DNA of 64,000 nt, from assembly GCA_020634815.1 (NCBI GenBank), contig JACKBA010000020.1:1-64000 (forward strand). The letters run 5' to 3'. The number at the start of each line of letters is the position of its first letter. Within the stretch, counting starts at the first letter, position 1. This document shows, piece after piece, positions 46,406-55,610 of this stretch. Source of the stretch: Caldilineaceae bacterium. Lineage in GTDB: Bacteria; Chloroflexota; Anaerolineae; Caldilineales; Caldilineaceae. The position numbers and the translations under genes are program-made. The notes below the pieces were generated by a model. It saw only the letters and a program-made list of their open reading frames with translations, was not told where the DNA came from and searched no databases.

Positions 46406-47422
46406 ATGGCACACACCGTAGAGTCACGCATCACCACGCCGGCCAGCGAGTTGCGCGAACGACTCGACAAGGCCGAGCGCCAGTTGCCGTCGCTCGACAC
46501 GGCGACGGTTGCCGGGTTCCTGTCCAACCTGGATCGCATGGACGTACTGTTCGACCAACTGGCAGCCGACAATGTCGACGTCCGCTCTGAGGCGGGACGG
46601 TGGGATGATCTCCAGCGCCAGATCGCGCGCAATGCCGGGCGGATTGTGAAGCTGGCGAACGGGGCAGGCGGGTATGCCGCGCTGCGCACGCAGAATCCGC
46701 CGGCTACTGCGCCCTGGTGGCAGCTTGACGCCATGATTGCGGCACGGCGCCGGCGACAAACGCGCTCGCTACTCATCACGCTGGCGGTCGTTGCCGTGCT
46801 GTTGTTCGGTGCAGGCTGGGCCTACCAGACGTGGCTAGCGCCGGACGCCGAGACGCTCCTGCTGGTCGATTCACTGAGCAGCGCCGAGCAGCGCGCGGCC
46901 GAGCAGGATTGGAGCGGCGGGATGGCCGCCGTCGAGAACGCCTTGCAGACATTGCCCGACAATGCTGAACTACTCATCTGGGCAGCGGTCTTTGCCGAGC
47001 GGCTGGGGGACGAGCCGCGCGCGCAAGCATATGCCGAACAGGCCCAGGCACAGCTCGCAGGCGATGAGGCGAGCTATCAGATCCAGCTCGGCTCTACCCG
47101 CTTCCGGGTCGGCGACATCGACGGCGCAGTCTCTGCGGCCGAGGCAGCGTTGCGCCTGGCGCCGGAAGAGCCGCAAGTCTACTTCTTGCTGGGCAATGTG
47201 GCCGAAGCGCGCGGCGACATCCGCGGCGCCATCGACGCCTTTGCCAGGGCCGGCGATCTGGCCGACCCTGACAACCCGCAACTGTCGGTCGTCAGCAAGA
47301 TGCGCTACGGCATGCTGTTGCAGCAGTTGCAGACCATGCCCGAATCGGCCCTGCCCGACACCGGCAGCACAGAACTACCGGCAGGCGCCGACGTACCGGC
47401 AGACGCCACGCCCACACCTTGA
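46406..47422 (+). CDS. TPR-containing single-pass membrane protein
   Basis: A 338-residue protein I do not recognise by name. Residues 1-115 are helical and cytoplasmic (LRERLDKAERQLPSL), a basic patch RRRRQTR precedes one TM helix (121-140), and residues about 155-310 hold four to five tetratricopeptide-like repeats (NAELLIWAAVFAERLGDEPR, EEPQVYFLLGNVAEARGDIR) outside the membrane. The tail is Pro/Ala-rich. TPR domains usually hold protein partners together. It lies six bases after the MBL-fold gene and its stop overlaps the next start (TGATG), so it is translated with the large membrane protein that follows; it may be an assembly partner of it. Confidence 0.8.
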   Translation: MAHTVESRITTPASELRERLDKAERQLPSLDTATVAGFLSNLDRMDVLFDQLAADNVDVRSEAGRWDDLQRQIARNAGRIVKLANGAGGYAALRTQNPPATAPWWQLDAMIAARRRRQTRSLLITLAVVAVLLFGAGWAYQTWLAPDAETLLLVDSLSSAEQRAAEQDWSGGMAAVENALQTLPDNAELLIWAAVFAERLGDEPRAQAYAEQAQAQLAGDEASYQIQLGSTRFRVGDIDGAVSAAEAALRLAPEEPQVYFLLGNVAEARGDIRGAIDAFARAGDLADPDNPQLSVVSKMRYGMLLQQLQTMPESALPDTGSTELPAGADVPADATPTP

Positions 47423-50199
47423 TGTATCGAGTGTTCACGCTTTCGCAGCCGCTGGGCAGACATCTCTGGGCTCTGTTGATCTACAGCGTCCTTGCGCTCG
47501 TCCTCACATGGCCGCTGGTCCTTCAACTCACCACCCACGTGCCCGGCGACGGCATCGACGACCCCGCTCTGGCGTGGAACCTGTGGTGGCTGCGCGAACG
47601 CGTGGTCGACCAGGCAAACCTCGACATCTTCCATGCCGGCTGGATGTTTCACCCGATCTCGATCAACTTGGCGTTCTACACGTTGACGCCGCTCAACGGT
47701 CTGTTGAGCATCGCGCTCCAGAGCGGCCTGTCCCTCATCCTTGCCAGCAATCTGCTGCTGCTCTCTACGTTTGTCCTTGGCGCGTACGGGACCTTCCTGC
47801 TGGTGCTCGACCAGAGCGCCGCCGGGGACATTGGCATGCGGGAAGGAACGTACGGCAGGAGTATCATCCTCGCGGCGCTGGTCGGCGGCCTGTTCTACGG
47901 ACTTGCCTCGTCCAAACTCTTCTATGCCAGCCTGGGACAGTTCAACATAGCCAGCAGCCAGTGGATTCCGTTCTGCATGCTGTACTTGCTGCGCATGACG
48001 CGTCCGGCAGCGCTGCGTGTGCGACTGCGCAACGCCGCATTCGCCGCGCTGTTCCTCACCTTTCAGTTCTGGGCCGAGCTGACCTACGGCTCGTTTCTGT
48101 TGCTGTTCGTGGCTATCGTCTTTGTGTGGCAGATGCTCAGCCAGCGCAGGGCGGTACTGCGCGACGTGCCGGCATTTCTGGCGCCCTATCTATTGCTGGC
48201 GCTGCTCGTCATCGCAGGGTTGGCACCATTCTTGTGGGCCATGCTCCCCGACATGCGCGCCGAGGGTGATTTCTTTGCCAGCGGCGGCGGCTTTGCCGAC
48301 ATCTTCAGCGCCGACGTGCTCGGCTACCTGGTTCCGACACGCCTGCACCCGATCTTCGGCGAGTGGGTCGCCACGCTGCCCTTCCCGAACGACAAGGGTC
48401 AGCACATCTTCCTTGGCTACACGATCTTCATCCTGGCAGCGATCGGGTTTTGGACGGCGGCAAAGCAGTCCGCAAGCCGCAGCCTTGCATGGCTGTGGGG
48501 TGTCAGCGCGCTGCTCTTTCTCTGGTTGACGCTCGGCCCAAGCATCCGATGGGCAGGCGCCGACACCGGTATTCCCGGCCCATTCGCCCTGCTGAGCCAG
48601 TTGCCCTTCTTCAGTGGTAACCGCTATCCAAGCCGGTACAGCGTCATGCTGATGGTGAGTGCGGCTGTGTTGGGCGGGTTCGGCCTTGCCTGGCTGCTGG
48701 AAAAGCTCAACGGGGTCACGCACGCAAAACGCCTGCCGGTCGCCCTCGCGGGTGTTGTCGTCGCCGGTGCGTTTCTCTTCGAGCATCTCGCCACGCCGCT
48801 ACCGTTGAGCGATTTCCGCATTCCTGGCATCTACGCACGGCTTGCCGCCGAGCCCGGCGACTTCGCTGTCCTCGAATTGCCGACCGGATGGCGCAACGGT
48901 GCGCGTGTGCTGGGGAAATCCGACCTGCTGATCATGATGCAGCAGTGGTACCAGACCGAACACGGCAAACGCCGGCTCGGTGGCAACACGAGTCGCAACC
49001 CGGAGTACAAGTTCCAGTATTTCACACAGGCGCCGTTGTTGGGCGATCTGATCGCCCTGATGAACGCAGATCGACCGCATATCGGCGCCGTCATTGATGA
49101 ACGGTACCCAGATTTGGTCGCTGCTGCGCGCCCCGCAGCCGGCCAGATCCTGCACGATCTCGGCGTTCGCTACGTACTCATGCACGAAGAAAAATCGCCG
49201 CCACAGTTGCTGCGCTTTGTTGAGGACGCACTGCCGCTGCGCGAGGTCGAGCGTTGGCAGGGCACCGACTGGTCAGGTGCACCGGCCACGATCGTCCTGT
49301 ATGCCGTGGAAGAAGTGCCGCGCCAGGCGGTACGCACGCTCTCGCTGGTCGACGACACCAGTTCGCTCTATCTGGGTGAAGGCTGGTCGTCGCTGCCGAC
49401 AGCCGATGGCGTACGCTATGCGACGCGCTCGAATCCGGTGCTGCTGCTCGACCTGCCGGAGCAAGGTGGTGAGTTGACATTGGACTGGGTCGCACCGGTC
49501 CAAGAGATTACGATCGCAGTGAACGGGAGAGAGCTTGACAGCCGGACGCCTGGCGCCGGCCAGACGGTCGTGTCCATCCCGCCCTGCGTTGCGACCGATC
49601 CCGTGGATCGCGTGGAAGTGCGGATAAGGGGTGAGCCGATGACTGCCGGCCAGATCGCCTCACCGGCAGCGGAGGATTGGCCGGTCGGCACGACGGGCGC
49701 GACCCTCCCCGCAGCGTCGTGGGTGGTGGTGCGCAGCGCCGGCGAGGAAACCGGCGACTTCGCACACATCTTCGTCAACGGCCAGGACGTCGCGCAGAAC
49801 GGGCGCGGCTACAACCTGGTAGCAATCTCGCCAGCCGGGGCTCTCCTGGCGAGCGCGGTTTTCGACACATCAGGCGACGATGCAGCCTCGGGCGCCCTGG
49901 CGGGTTGGCTGGAACAGTGGCCGCCCGGCACGATCCTCGCCGGCGCCGTCGCCGACGAGGCAAGCCTCAAGCTAAGCGAAGAGGCGGTAGCTGCGTTGCA
50001 ACGCGCCGGTGTTTCCACCGATCTGCGGGGCAGGCTGCGGTGGGGCCATGCGTTTGTCGGCGCTGTCGGTGCGGAGCCGGGCGCAGCTGTCGAAACAAGC
50101 GACCTGCTGCATCCGGTGGCGGCTGCCGTCGGTTCGCCTGTGGATGGGGCAGAAGTTTTCGGCGGATTGCGCTCCGTGACGATCCGGCAGAGCAACTAA
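47422..50199 (+). CDS. Large polytopic membrane protein, glycosyltransferase (GT-C)-like
   Basis: A 925-residue protein with about ten to twelve TM helices in residues 15-455 followed by a long extracytoplasmic beta-rich domain (about 460-925). The first loop has DGIDDPALAWNLWWLRERV, the place where GT-C enzymes carry acidic catalytic residues. The later part contains AVLELPTGWRNG and ILHDLGVRYVLMHEEK, as seen in uncharacterised multi-TM proteins linked to surface glycans. It may transfer sugars from a lipid carrier outside the membrane, but no catalytic residue can be proved. The ATG at 47422 overlaps the TPR gene stop. The oxidoreductase gene follows after 36 bases. Confidence 0.75.
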   Translation: MYRVFTLSQPLGRHLWALLIYSVLALVLTWPLVLQLTTHVPGDGIDDPALAWNLWWLRERVVDQANLDIFHAGWMFHPISINLAFYTLTPLNGLLSIALQSGLSLILASNLLLLSTFVLGAYGTFLLVLDQSAAGDIGMREGTYGRSIILAALVGGLFYGLASSKLFYASLGQFNIASSQWIPFCMLYLLRMTRPAALRVRLRNAAFAALFLTFQFWAELTYGSFLLLFVAIVFVWQMLSQRRAVLRDVPAFLAPYLLLALLVIAGLAPFLWAMLPDMRAEGDFFASGGGFADIFSADVLGYLVPTRLHPIFGEWVATLPFPNDKGQHIFLGYTIFILAAIGFWTAAKQSASRSLAWLWGVSALLFLWLTLGPSIRWAGADTGIPGPFALLSQLPFFSGNRYPSRYSVMLMVSAAVLGGFGLAWLLEKLNGVTHAKRLPVALAGVVVAGAFLFEHLATPLPLSDFRIPGIYARLAAEPGDFAVLELPTGWRNGARVLGKSDLLIMMQQWYQTEHGKRRLGGNTSRNPEYKFQYFTQAPLLGDLIALMNADRPHIGAVIDERYPDLVAAARPAAGQILHDLGVRYVLMHEEKSPPQLLRFVEDALPLREVERWQGTDWSGAPATIVLYAVEEVPRQAVRTLSLVDDTSSLYLGEGWSSLPTADGVRYATRSNPVLLLDLPEQGGELTLDWVAPVQEITIAVNGRELDSRTPGAGQTVVSIPPCVATDPVDRVEVRIRGEPMTAGQIASPAAEDWPVGTTGATLPAASWVVVRSAGEETGDFAHIFVNGQDVAQNGRGYNLVAISPAGALLASAVFDTSGDDAASGALAGWLEQWPPGTILAGAVADEASLKLSEEAVAALQRAGVSTDLRGRLRWGHAFVGAVGAEPGAAVETSDLLHPVAAAVGSPVDGAEVFGGLRSVTIRQSN

Positions 50200-50235
50200 T
50201 CGCTAGAATTCCTCGAAGAATGGGTGAGGACAAAG

Positions 50236-51252
50236 ATGCAAGATCAAAAGCTGACACGAGTAGCGCTGGTTGGGTATGGGTACTGGGGGCCGAACCTGGC
50301 GCGCAATTTCTATCAACTGCCGGGCGCAACGCTCGAGTACGTCGTCGACCGTGACGTGACGGCGCGCCAGCGAGCGGAGCGTCTCTATGGCTGCAAAACG
50401 ACCGACAGCACCGACGAAATGTTGGCGGACGTGAATGTCGAAGCCGTCGTCATCGCAACACCGGCACGCACACACTATGCGCTGGCAAAGCGTGCGCTCG
50501 AAGCGGGCAAGCATGTATTCGTGGAGAAACCGCTCACGATGGATGTGGGCGAAGCAGAGGAATTGGTAGCAATGGCCGCTCGCCTCGGGCGAACGCTCAT
50601 GGTCGGCCACGTCTTTGAGTACAACCCAGCCGTTGCGTACATCAAGCAGGCCATCGACAATGGCGATCTCGGCGATCTCTACTATCTCTATAGCAAGCGG
50701 GTCAATCTCGGACGCGTGCAGAGCGATGTGAATGTGCTGTGGAGCATCGCGCCTCATGACATTTCGATTGCGTTGTTTCTACTGGGAGAGATGCCCAAAT
50801 CTGTACGCTGCCAGGGAGCCAGATGCCTTAGCGACTCCGTGGAGGATGTTGTTTTCCTGACAATGTATTTTCCCAAGAACATCCTATGTCACGTGCACGC
50901 AAGCTGGCTGGATCCGAGCAAGATGCGCGAAATGACGGTCGTCGGCAGCAAGAAGATGATCGTCTACGATGACGTCAGTGCAGAAGGCAAGGTTCGCGTC
51001 TACGACAAAGGGGCATTTCGTAAAGGGGATGTCACCTACGGTGACTTTCAGTACAAGCTACACAGCGGGGACATCCTGATTCCCCGTCTCGATATGCGCG
51101 AGCCACTGCAGGTTGAGTGCGCACATTTCATTGAATGTATCCACTCCGGGAAGCGTCCGTTGACTGACGGCGAGAACGGCCTGCGCGTGCTCAAGGTCCT
51201 CGCTGCCGGGGAAAAAAGCCTGCAAAATGGTGGGGAAGAGATTGTGCTCTAG
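50236..51252 (+). CDS. Gfo/Idh/MocA-family sugar oxidoreductase
   Basis: A 338-residue NAD(P)-dependent oxidoreductase. The N-terminal Rossmann motif GYGYWGPN is at 13-20 and EKPL (with the catalytic Lys) at 97-100; the C-terminal alpha/beta domain contains SIAPHDISIALFLLG with the conserved His. Members of this branch oxidise or reduce nucleotide sugars such as UDP-N-acetylglucosaminuronate or scyllo/myo-inositol. The aminotransferase and glycosyltransferase genes downstream suggest a role in making an amino sugar for surface polysaccharide. The ATG at 50236 has GAGGA upstream; a GTG at 50224 is the less likely alternative. The stop codon lies inside a long palindrome. Confidence 0.9.
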   Translation: MQDQKLTRVALVGYGYWGPNLARNFYQLPGATLEYVVDRDVTARQRAERLYGCKTTDSTDEMLADVNVEAVVIATPARTHYALAKRALEAGKHVFVEKPLTMDVGEAEELVAMAARLGRTLMVGHVFEYNPAVAYIKQAIDNGDLGDLYYLYSKRVNLGRVQSDVNVLWSIAPHDISIALFLLGEMPKSVRCQGARCLSDSVEDVVFLTMYFPKNILCHVHASWLDPSKMREMTVVGSKKMIVYDDVSAEGKVRVYDKGAFRKGDVTYGDFQYKLHSGDILIPRLDMREPLQVECAHFIECIHSGKRPLTDGENGLRVLKVLAAGEKSLQNGGEEIVL

Positions 51253-51282
51253 GTTCGCCTCGACGAGGCGAACCTAGAGCAC
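51244..51282. terminator. Perfect 19-bp palindromic hairpin overlapping the oxidoreductase stop codon
   Basis: GTGCTCTAGGTTCGCCTCG (51244-51262), one base, then its exact reverse complement (51264-51282). The TAG stop of the oxidoreductase gene is inside the left arm. The LysM gene converges from the other side and ends at 51305, so the hairpin can serve as a shared two-way terminator. Confidence 0.75.
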
Positions 51283-51304
51283 GGTGTCTGCCGGTATCAC
51301 AGCA

Positions 51305-51658
51305 TCAGCGGGTGCGGCGATAGATTGGTACCAGGAGTGACTGGCCGGCGTACACCGAATAGGATCCAAGGCCGTTGCAAATCGCAATTCGATAGGCAGT
51401 CGTGCCATACGCCGCGGCGATGGAGTATAGCGTTTGCCCTGGCCGGACAACGTGATATACACCATAGCATGAGGCAAGCATGACTGGCGCTTCGACTGTC
51501 AATTCGCTGCTGCTGGCATGTGCGTGGTGAAAATTAGAAGGAACTGCAATAATTGCTAGCAGTATGACGAGGAATACAACACGTGCGCAGCGGCAAGACC
51601 AAGGATTCCGGCGGGGGACTGACAAAACAGGTGGGGCGGAACGATATGTGGTTTTCAC
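51305..51658 (-). CDS. Small exported LysM-domain protein
   Basis: A 117-residue protein with an Arg-rich N-terminus, a hydrophobic export segment (about 28-40, VFLVILLAIIAVP) ending near HAHAS, and one LysM domain (about 69-112: YHVVRPGQTLYSIAAAYGTT, NGLGSYSVYAGQSLLVPI). LysM domains bind N-acetylglucosamine-containing polymers such as peptidoglycan. There is no catalytic domain, so it is a binding or anchoring protein. It converges with the oxidoreductase gene. The start at 51658 gives a complete signal; a shorter start would remove it. Confidence 0.82.
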   Translation of the reverse strand: MKTTYRSAPPVLSVPRRNPWSCRCARVVFLVILLAIIAVPSNFHHAHASSSELTVEAPVMLASCYGVYHVVRPGQTLYSIAAAYGTTAYRIAICNGLGSYSVYAGQSLLVPIYRRTR

Positions 51659-51972
51659 GGCATTGCTCCTGAGGTCGCTTCCTCACTATGAAGTCCATGT
51701 TGCTACAGAGACGTAAGGTCGATTCAGGATGACGGGGGAACCCGTCTGCTGAATGAGCCATCCACAATTCATTCTATCAGTTTGGAAATCGATCCGGACG
51801 CCCGGTATTGCTGATTTCTCCTCAGACAAATGACCGGTTTCCTCCGACGCAAGTCTCAAGGTTGGCACCCAAGTCTGAGCGTTTTGCCATAGCTCGACAA
51901 GCGCGTCGTCTCGCGCGCACGGCCAAGCCTTACGTTGTTTGACGTATACTTTACCGAATCGGAATTTCCCTA
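51659..51972. other. Spacer upstream of the LysM gene; no convincing gene
   Basis: A reading frame of 97 codons on the minus strand (51686-51979) crosses this region but has no recognisable motif, no good ribosome-binding site, and overlaps the promoter at 51973. It is lower in GC than the neighbours. It most likely holds the control regions of the two divergent genes. Confidence 0.45.
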
Positions 51973-52001
51973 TTGACAATAACAGAAAACGTCGCTATAC
52001 T
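51973..52001 (+). promoter_or_regulatory. Near-consensus sigma70 promoter of the propeller-ATPase gene
   Basis: TTGACA (51973-51978), 17-base spacer, TATACT (51996-52001). This is one of the best promoter matches in the window. Transcription would start near 52008, leaving a leader of about 160 bases before the probable start codon. Confidence 0.75.
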
Positions 52002-52168
52002 ATGTTAACATGAGAAACATGCCGTTAGGCGTCTACTTTTTATGATAGATAGGAGTTGTTGAAGCTAGCTGCAATCCAGACTCGGGCCAAAAACTCCGAG
52101 ACGCAGCGCCAAAGAAGTACGACCAGAAGCCTGTTGGTTCGTCCTCAACCCATTCTCTGTGCGGAGGT

Positions 52169-55100
52169 TTGGCGTTGGAATCTGGGTGGGTCAGCAGCCA
52201 AGTTATGCAACGTTCACCGCTGCACCTTTGCTGCCCGTTGTTGGCATCGTCATATTCCTGGTACCGCCGAAGCACGTTGCTGCTCTTGCTGGTTGCGGTC
52301 ATCTACTCCTTTGCTTTTCCTCGCCCCATTCATGCCCAACTTATGTCCGATCGACATTGGGTCGTTTTCCGGCAGTCACATGGTCTGGGATCAGATGATG
52401 TCTTCTCGATCCTGGTTCAGGACAATGCCATATGGTTTGGGACGGCCAACGGTATCAGCCGGTATGATGGCCGCTGGCAGACTTTTGCCGTTACACAGTC
52501 CGGCGACGCCGCCAATGGCGAACCCGAGAATCTCGGGCGGATTACGGCGATGGCGTCGACGGAAGATGGTGCCACCATCTGGGCTGCCGGCTCCAACGGC
52601 ATCCTGAGCCGGTATGAAGATGGCACGTGGGCTGTCATCCAGCGCCTCGGCACGAGCGTCAACGCGCTGGAGTATGTCAACGGTGAACTCTGGCTGGCAA
52701 CAGATCGAGGCGTGCTGGTTCAGCGCGGCACCACCGTTGAGGCCGTTGCTAAACTTGGAACCGAGACGGCACATGCACTTGCTGCGCAGGATGGCTTTGT
52801 GTGGGTAGCGACAGACCTCGGACTGTGGCGCGTTGCCCCTGACACGGATTCCGTAACGTTCGTGGAAGTTCGCGATGAAAACGGCGCCCCGATACAGGGC
52901 CCCTTCCTCGAGGTTACAGTCGTCCCGCCCGACCAACTGTGGCTCGGCACCCTGGACAAGGTTGTCGTGTTTTCGCCCGGTGCAGCGCGCGGTCAGAGCT
53001 TCCCGCCCTTCTCCACCAATGCTGGAAACCCGCAGATATCCTCGATTGTCCACAGCCCCGGACGTGCTGTCTGGGCCGGCTCTGAATCCGGCGGTGCAGT
53101 CGAATATGGGCTATCTACCGATGGGATCACCGGAGCGCGCAACTTGGGCAGTTCAGCGGGCAGCGGCCTCAGTACGAACAGCGTTCGTGACGTTGCGATC
53201 GATGCGAATGGCTCGGTCTGGTTCGCGACGGCCGTCGGTGTTTTCCGCTATCAGCCTTGGGCATGGAATGTCGTTGACGAGCGCTACGACTTTCTGCCCG
53301 TACACGATCTGCTCGTTGGCTCAAATGGAGATCTGTGGATTGCCACGGGCGGCGAAGGCGTGCAGCGTCACCGGCAAAATGAGAGCCAACCAGCCGGCTA
53401 TCTGCCGGATGAGTCGGGCCTCCCGGGCGAAACCGTCTATGACCTCGCCCAGAGTCCGTCGGGCCAGCTTTGGGCAGCCACGAACCAGGGCGCCGCATAT
53501 TTTGAACAGGATCAGTGGCGACGCGACAAGGCACTGCTCTCGCTCTCCGGTACCGCTGTCCGTTCAATCGCCGCAGACGATCGTGGCGCGTGGCTGGGAA
53601 CGTCAACGGGCCTGGCTCGCTACAACTTCGGGGAAGACACCCTGCAATGGGAAGCCTTGACGAAAGACAACGGCATCAATGCCGTCGAGTATGATTCTAT
53701 TGAGCGCCTATGGGTTGCCGGCGGCGACGCCAGTCTTTGGCTGCGTACAGCCGATGGGAAGTGGCGTGACATGGCAGCCATCCAGCGTGACATCCCGTTT
53801 AGCGCACCGGTAACCGCGTTCACGCACCTATCCGAACCGCCTGGCACGGTGCTCGCCGCCTTCCGTGGATACGGTGTATACAGGTCCGATGGGCTGACGT
53901 GGCAAGCCCTGGAAAGCGGGCGCAGAACGACGGGTGACCGTATCTTCTGCCTGATGGCCGATCCTAGCGACGGCTCGATCTGGATCGGCAGCGAAACCGG
54001 CCTTGCCCGCATCGACAGCACGGGCCGCACAACCTATGACACAGAGGACGGTATTCAGACCGGTTCGGTGCGCGCAATCGCCGTCGATCGTGAAGGCAGT
54101 TACTGGTTCGGTGGTGAGCGCGGCCTTGCATACTATGAGCCGGAAACCAGCATGCCTTGGGTGCGGCTCGACCAGATGTCTGGGGCAAAACTGGAACAGG
54201 ACGGCTCTTCATGGCAGGCTTATGCCGAGCAGCCCCTCACGTTTCAGTTCAGCTTTGGCGACTTGCAGACCAACCAGGACAAGATCGCAGTCTTCGTGCG
54301 CTCGGTCGAAAACGGCCAGCCAGAAGCGTGGGTACAGGCGTCTGACGGCGAGTATCAGCTCACCCTGGCGCAACCCGGGCACTATACGTTTGAATTCAAG
54401 GCGCGCGACCAGGCCTTTAATTATTCTCCAGTAACGGCGGTGGACGTGACCGCCATTCCTGTGCCAGCCATGATTTCAGTCCCGCTCCTTGGTGAGGTCG
54501 AAGTCCGAATATTCCAGCTTCTTGTGCTCTTCGGTTCGCTGGCAATCTTCGGGTTTGGCTACGTCAGCTTTGAGATTGTCCAGCATCGGCGGCGCATCGT
54601 CGCTGCGGTAGAGCGCGGCTACAACCCGTACATCAGCGGCGAGCCGGTGCGCCGAGTGGACATGTTCTTCGGCCGCCACGACCTCTTGCGCAGAATTGTC
54701 TCGACGCTGCACAACAACAGCATCATGATTCACGGTGAGCGGCGCATTGGGAAGACGACGCTGCTATACCAGCTCGCCAATGCGCTTCAGGAGGTTGAAG
54801 ACGAGGAGTTCTGGTTTGTCTCCGTCTACATCGACCTCGAAGGTACTACTGAAGAAGAGTTCTTCCATCTGTTGATGGACGAGATCGCGCAAACGGTGAG
54901 GGAATTGCCTGAGCTGGCGCCTGAACAAATCGAGATCCTGAATGGGCTCCTGAACCTCCACCTAGCTGAAAATCAGTACACGGACCGTGAGTTCAATCGC
55001 GACCTGCGCCAGATCATCCATATTTTGGAGGAGTATGGCGCCGTGCAGCATCGAGGCTGCCAGGTGCGGCTGATCTTGCTGATGGACGAGATGGATACAC

Positions 55101-55567
55101 TCAGCCGGTTCAATCACCTGATTCAGCAACAGTTGCGCAGAATCTTCATGCGAGACTTTGCCGCAACGCTGGGCGCTGTGGTCGCCGGTATCGAGATCAG
55201 CAAAGAATGGGAACGGGTCGAAAGCCCATGGTTCAATCTCTTCAACGAAATTGCCATGGCGCCGTTCTCCACAGACGAAGCGATCCAATTGCTCACCGAA
55301 CCCGTGCGTGGATATTACATGTTTGAACCCGATGCCCTGGATTTCATCGTCGAACACAGCGACGGCCGGCCGTATCGCCTGCAGCAGTACGCGCTCGAGG
55401 CCGTCAATCAGATGCTTCATCACAAGCGACGCGTCATCACGCTGGCCGATGTGCTCGTCGCACATGAATTGATTCAGTTGTCAGGCCAGCAGCCAAAAGG
55501 TTCATGGGGCGAGGACGCGGCACGTGGCGAACTAGGCGTGCCGCAGACCCCGGCGCCGGCAACGTAG
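52169..55567 (+). CDS. Transmembrane beta-propeller/Y_Y_Y receptor fused to a P-loop ATPase
   Basis: A protein of about 1132 residues. A hydrophobic export segment (about 36-57) leads to an extracytoplasmic region of repeated propeller blades (about 60-680; units such as DVFSILVQDNAIWFGT and GSIWIGSETGLARID, like the Reg_prop repeats of hybrid two-component sensors), then a Y_Y_Y-like domain (about 687-764, TFEFKARDQAFNYSP) and one TM helix (about 783-806). The cytoplasmic part is an AAA/STAND-like ATPase: Walker A HGERRIGKTTLL near 855-866, Walker B VRLILLMDEMDTL near 966-978, and GRPYRLQQYALEAV near 1070. In known sensors of this type the output is a histidine kinase; here it is an ATPase. 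Start uncertain: TTG 52169, TTG 52175 (seven bases after GGAGG) or ATG 52205. It is 43 bases upstream of a second ATPase gene. Confidence 0.87.
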   Translation: MALESGWVSSQVMQRSPLHLCCPLLASSYSWYRRSTLLLLLVAVIYSFAFPRPIHAQLMSDRHWVVFRQSHGLGSDDVFSILVQDNAIWFGTANGISRYDGRWQTFAVTQSGDAANGEPENLGRITAMASTEDGATIWAAGSNGILSRYEDGTWAVIQRLGTSVNALEYVNGELWLATDRGVLVQRGTTVEAVAKLGTETAHALAAQDGFVWVATDLGLWRVAPDTDSVTFVEVRDENGAPIQGPFLEVTVVPPDQLWLGTLDKVVVFSPGAARGQSFPPFSTNAGNPQISSIVHSPGRAVWAGSESGGAVEYGLSTDGITGARNLGSSAGSGLSTNSVRDVAIDANGSVWFATAVGVFRYQPWAWNVVDERYDFLPVHDLLVGSNGDLWIATGGEGVQRHRQNESQPAGYLPDESGLPGETVYDLAQSPSGQLWAATNQGAAYFEQDQWRRDKALLSLSGTAVRSIAADDRGAWLGTSTGLARYNFGEDTLQWEALTKDNGINAVEYDSIERLWVAGGDASLWLRTADGKWRDMAAIQRDIPFSAPVTAFTHLSEPPGTVLAAFRGYGVYRSDGLTWQALESGRRTTGDRIFCLMADPSDGSIWIGSETGLARIDSTGRTTYDTEDGIQTGSVRAIAVDREGSYWFGGERGLAYYEPETSMPWVRLDQMSGAKLEQDGSSWQAYAEQPLTFQFSFGDLQTNQDKIAVFVRSVENGQPEAWVQASDGEYQLTLAQPGHYTFEFKARDQAFNYSPVTAVDVTAIPVPAMISVPLLGEVEVRIFQLLVLFGSLAIFGFGYVSFEIVQHRRRIVAAVERGYNPYISGEPVRRVDMFFGRHDLLRRIVSTLHNNSIMIHGERRIGKTTLLYQLANALQEVEDEEFWFVSVYIDLEGTTEEEFFHLLMDEIAQTVRELPELAPEQIEILNGLLNLHLAENQYTDREFNRDLRQIIHILEEYGAVQHRGCQVRLILLMDEMDTLSRFNHLIQQQLRRIFMRDFAATLGAVVAGIEISKEWERVESPWFNLFNEIAMAPFSTDEAIQLLTEPVRGYYMFEPDALDFIVEHSDGRPYRLQQYALEAVNQMLHHKRRVITLADVLVAHELIQLSGQQPKGSWGEDAARGELGVPQTPAPAT

Positions 55568-55610
55568 TAACAAGCCGGCCATCAGGAAGTTGTAGTAAGT
55601 CGAGGGCCAG

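Noticed and set aside
51686..51979. 97-codon minus-strand frame upstream of the LysM gene
   Set aside because: No motif, no ribosome-binding site, and it overlaps a strong promoter on the other strand.
52056..52607. TTG-initiated frame of 183 codons after AGGAG, before the propeller gene
   Set aside because: It is out of frame with the propeller gene; beyond about 52170 it is a shadow of that gene and has no domain similarity.
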